From CAHJWH01 sp965198905 (GTDB lineage: Bacteria; Pseudomonadota; Alphaproteobacteria; Caulobacterales; Caulobacteraceae), in contig OZ240678.1 of assembly GCA_965198905.1 (NCBI GenBank), positions 3,410,001 to 3,474,000 of the forward strand: a stretch of 64,000 nt of DNA, given 5' to 3'. The translations under genes and the position numbers were made by a program. Of this stretch, positions 63,223-64,000 are shown one piece after another. Below the pieces are notes generated by a model, which worked only from the letters and a program-made list of their open reading frames with translations, had not been told where the DNA came from and did no database searches. Position 1 is the first letter of the stretch; each line of letters begins with the position of its first letter.

Positions 63223-64000
63223 GTGACCGACGTACTCATGCCCGCCCTCTCCCCAACTATGGAGGAGGGCACCTTGTCCAAGTGGAACATCAAGGTCGGC
63301 GACACCGTGTCGTCCGGCGACGTGATCGCTGAGATCGAGACCGACAAGGCCACCATGGAGGTGGAGGCTGTGGATGAGGGCGTGGTCGACGCCATCCTCG
63401 TCCCCGAAGGCGCCGAGGGGGTGAAGGTCAACACGCCGATCGCGCGGCTGAAGGGCGAAGGCGAGGCGGCGGAAAAGCCCCCTTCGTCGGCTTCGCCGCC
63501 ACTTCCCCCAGGGGGGCAAGATCAAAGCGCACCTCCTCGATCCTCCTCCGCTAGGGGAGGTGGCTGCGTAGCGGACGGAGGGGGTTCAGCCGCCGCCGAG
63601 GCCAGCGCCGGAGAGCCGGAGAAGCAGCCGCCCGAAACCGCCAAGACCCAGCCCGAAGGCGAGGGGCCGGTCGCGGTTGTGGCGCCGACCCTTCTGGCGG
63701 ACCCCGACATCCCCGAGGGGACCAGGATGGTCGCCACCACGGTGCGCGACGCGCTTCGCGACGCTATCGCCGAGGAGATGCGCCGCGATGGCGACGTCTT
63801 CCTGATCGGGGAGGAGGTCGCCCAGTACCAGGGCGCCTACAAGGTTAGTCGCGAGCTGCTGCAGGAGTTCGGCGAGCGACGGGTGGTGGATACGCCGATC
63901 ACCGAATACGGCTTTGCGGGGCTCGGCGTCGGCGCGGCCATGGCGGGGCTGAAGCCGATCGTGGAGTTCATGACCTTCAACTTCGCCATGCAGGCCATCG
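63223..64000 (+). CDS. pdhB: Pyruvate dehydrogenase E1 beta subunit with N-terminal lipoyl domain (partial)
   Basis: The first 259 codons; the frame leaves the window at the right. An N-terminal lipoyl domain (LMPALSPTMEEGTLSKWNIK, lipoyl Lys42 in ETDKATMEV) is joined by a long linker to the E1-beta domain from codon 167 (TRMVATTVRDALRDAI, then FLIGEEVAQYQGAYKVSREL). The lipoyl-E1-beta fusion is usual in Alphaproteobacteria. Unusually, about 37 codons of the linker (63478-63588) are a family B repeat read in frame (PSSASPPLPPGGQDQS and SSSARGGGCVADGGGS). GTG start at 63223; ATG at 63238 is an alternative. No frameshift. Confidence 0.95.
   Translation, partial: MTDVLMPALSPTMEEGTLSKWNIKVGDTVSSGDVIAEIETDKATMEVEAVDEGVVDAILVPEGAEGVKVNTPIARLKGEGEAAEKPPSSASPPLPPGGQDQSAPPRSSSARGGGCVADGGGSAAAEASAGEPEKQPPETAKTQPEGEGPVAVVAPTLLADPDIPEGTRMVATTVRDALRDAIAEEMRRDGDVFLIGEEVAQYQGAYKVSRELLQEFGERRVVDTPITEYGFAGLGVGAAMAGLKPIVEFMTFNFAMQAI
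63478..63588. repeat. Family B repeat inserted in frame inside pdhB
   Basis: 63478-63508 (CCCCCTTCGTCGGCTTCGCC, then GCCACTTCCCC) and 63549-63585 (CTCCGCTAGGGGAGGTGGCT, then GCGTAGCGGACGGAGGGGG) are opposed halves of the family B repeat seen at 45491 and 50984. The element keeps the pdhB reading frame and falls in the disordered linker. Confidence 0.8.

Overview
The window is GC-rich chromosomal DNA from an alphaproteobacterium, most likely a member of the Caulobacteraceae (Caulobacter or Phenylobacterium-like). The evidence is the gene order xth/erpA/dgt/SPOR/nagZ/scpA/scpB, murA/DUF2948/hisD/UPF0262/phosphatase/maf/rng/yacG/tRNA-Phe and eno/ftsB/pdhA/pdhB; the E1-beta subunit with a fused lipoyl domain; and a tRNA-His that has A73 and no encoded G-1, a known alphaproteobacterial trait. 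No prophage, insertion sequence, plasmid or CRISPR signal was seen.

Layout. 1-12.9 kb is an accessory-like stretch: a truncated kup, a VOC gene broken by a stop codon, a TadG-like pilus protein, a TCR/Tet-type MFS exporter, an HtrA-like lipoprotein protease, decayed peptidyl-prolyl isomerase and VOC remnants, a carotenoid-cleavage-type oxygenase, a DUF2189 protein, a PsiF-like exported protein, an MscS channel and a frameshifted DUF4239 gene. 13-19.4 kb holds the tamA-tamB outer-membrane assembly pair. 19.5-36.2 kb is metabolic: a lipoprotein, a Rieske oxygenase, a CorC-type protein, a Baeyer-Villiger-type monooxygenase, a tandem-TetR regulator, a TonB-dependent receptor with an MFS transporter, a cupin, a periplasmic aldehyde oxidase (paoABC) and a cyclopropane-fatty-acid synthase. 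A 1031-residue double glycosyltransferase follows.

39.5-64 kb is mainly core genome: SDR, purF, cvpA and radA (all minus), rpsU, xth, erpA, dgt, SPOR, nagZ, scpA, scpB, murA to yacG, tRNA-Phe, exbB-exbD-tonB, tRNA-His, eno, ftsB, pdhA and pdhB (running off the right edge). Many genes overlap by ATGA/GTGA and look translationally coupled. ExbB/ExbD/TonB would energise the TonB-dependent receptor of the 22-31 kb block. ScpA/ScpB work together in chromosome condensation; eno and PDH form consecutive steps around pyruvate.

Three families of palindromic intergenic repeats punctuate the window. The most notable observations are: one repeat copy lying in frame inside pdhB, translated as part of the linker between lipoyl and E1-beta domains; rpsU apparently beginning at an AUC codon behind a strong Shine-Dalgarno; a TetR-type regulator with two DNA-binding domains in one chain, next to a perfect 20-bp palindrome; three broken genes within 12 kb; and the conserved dgt-to-tat block lacking argS and tatABC.
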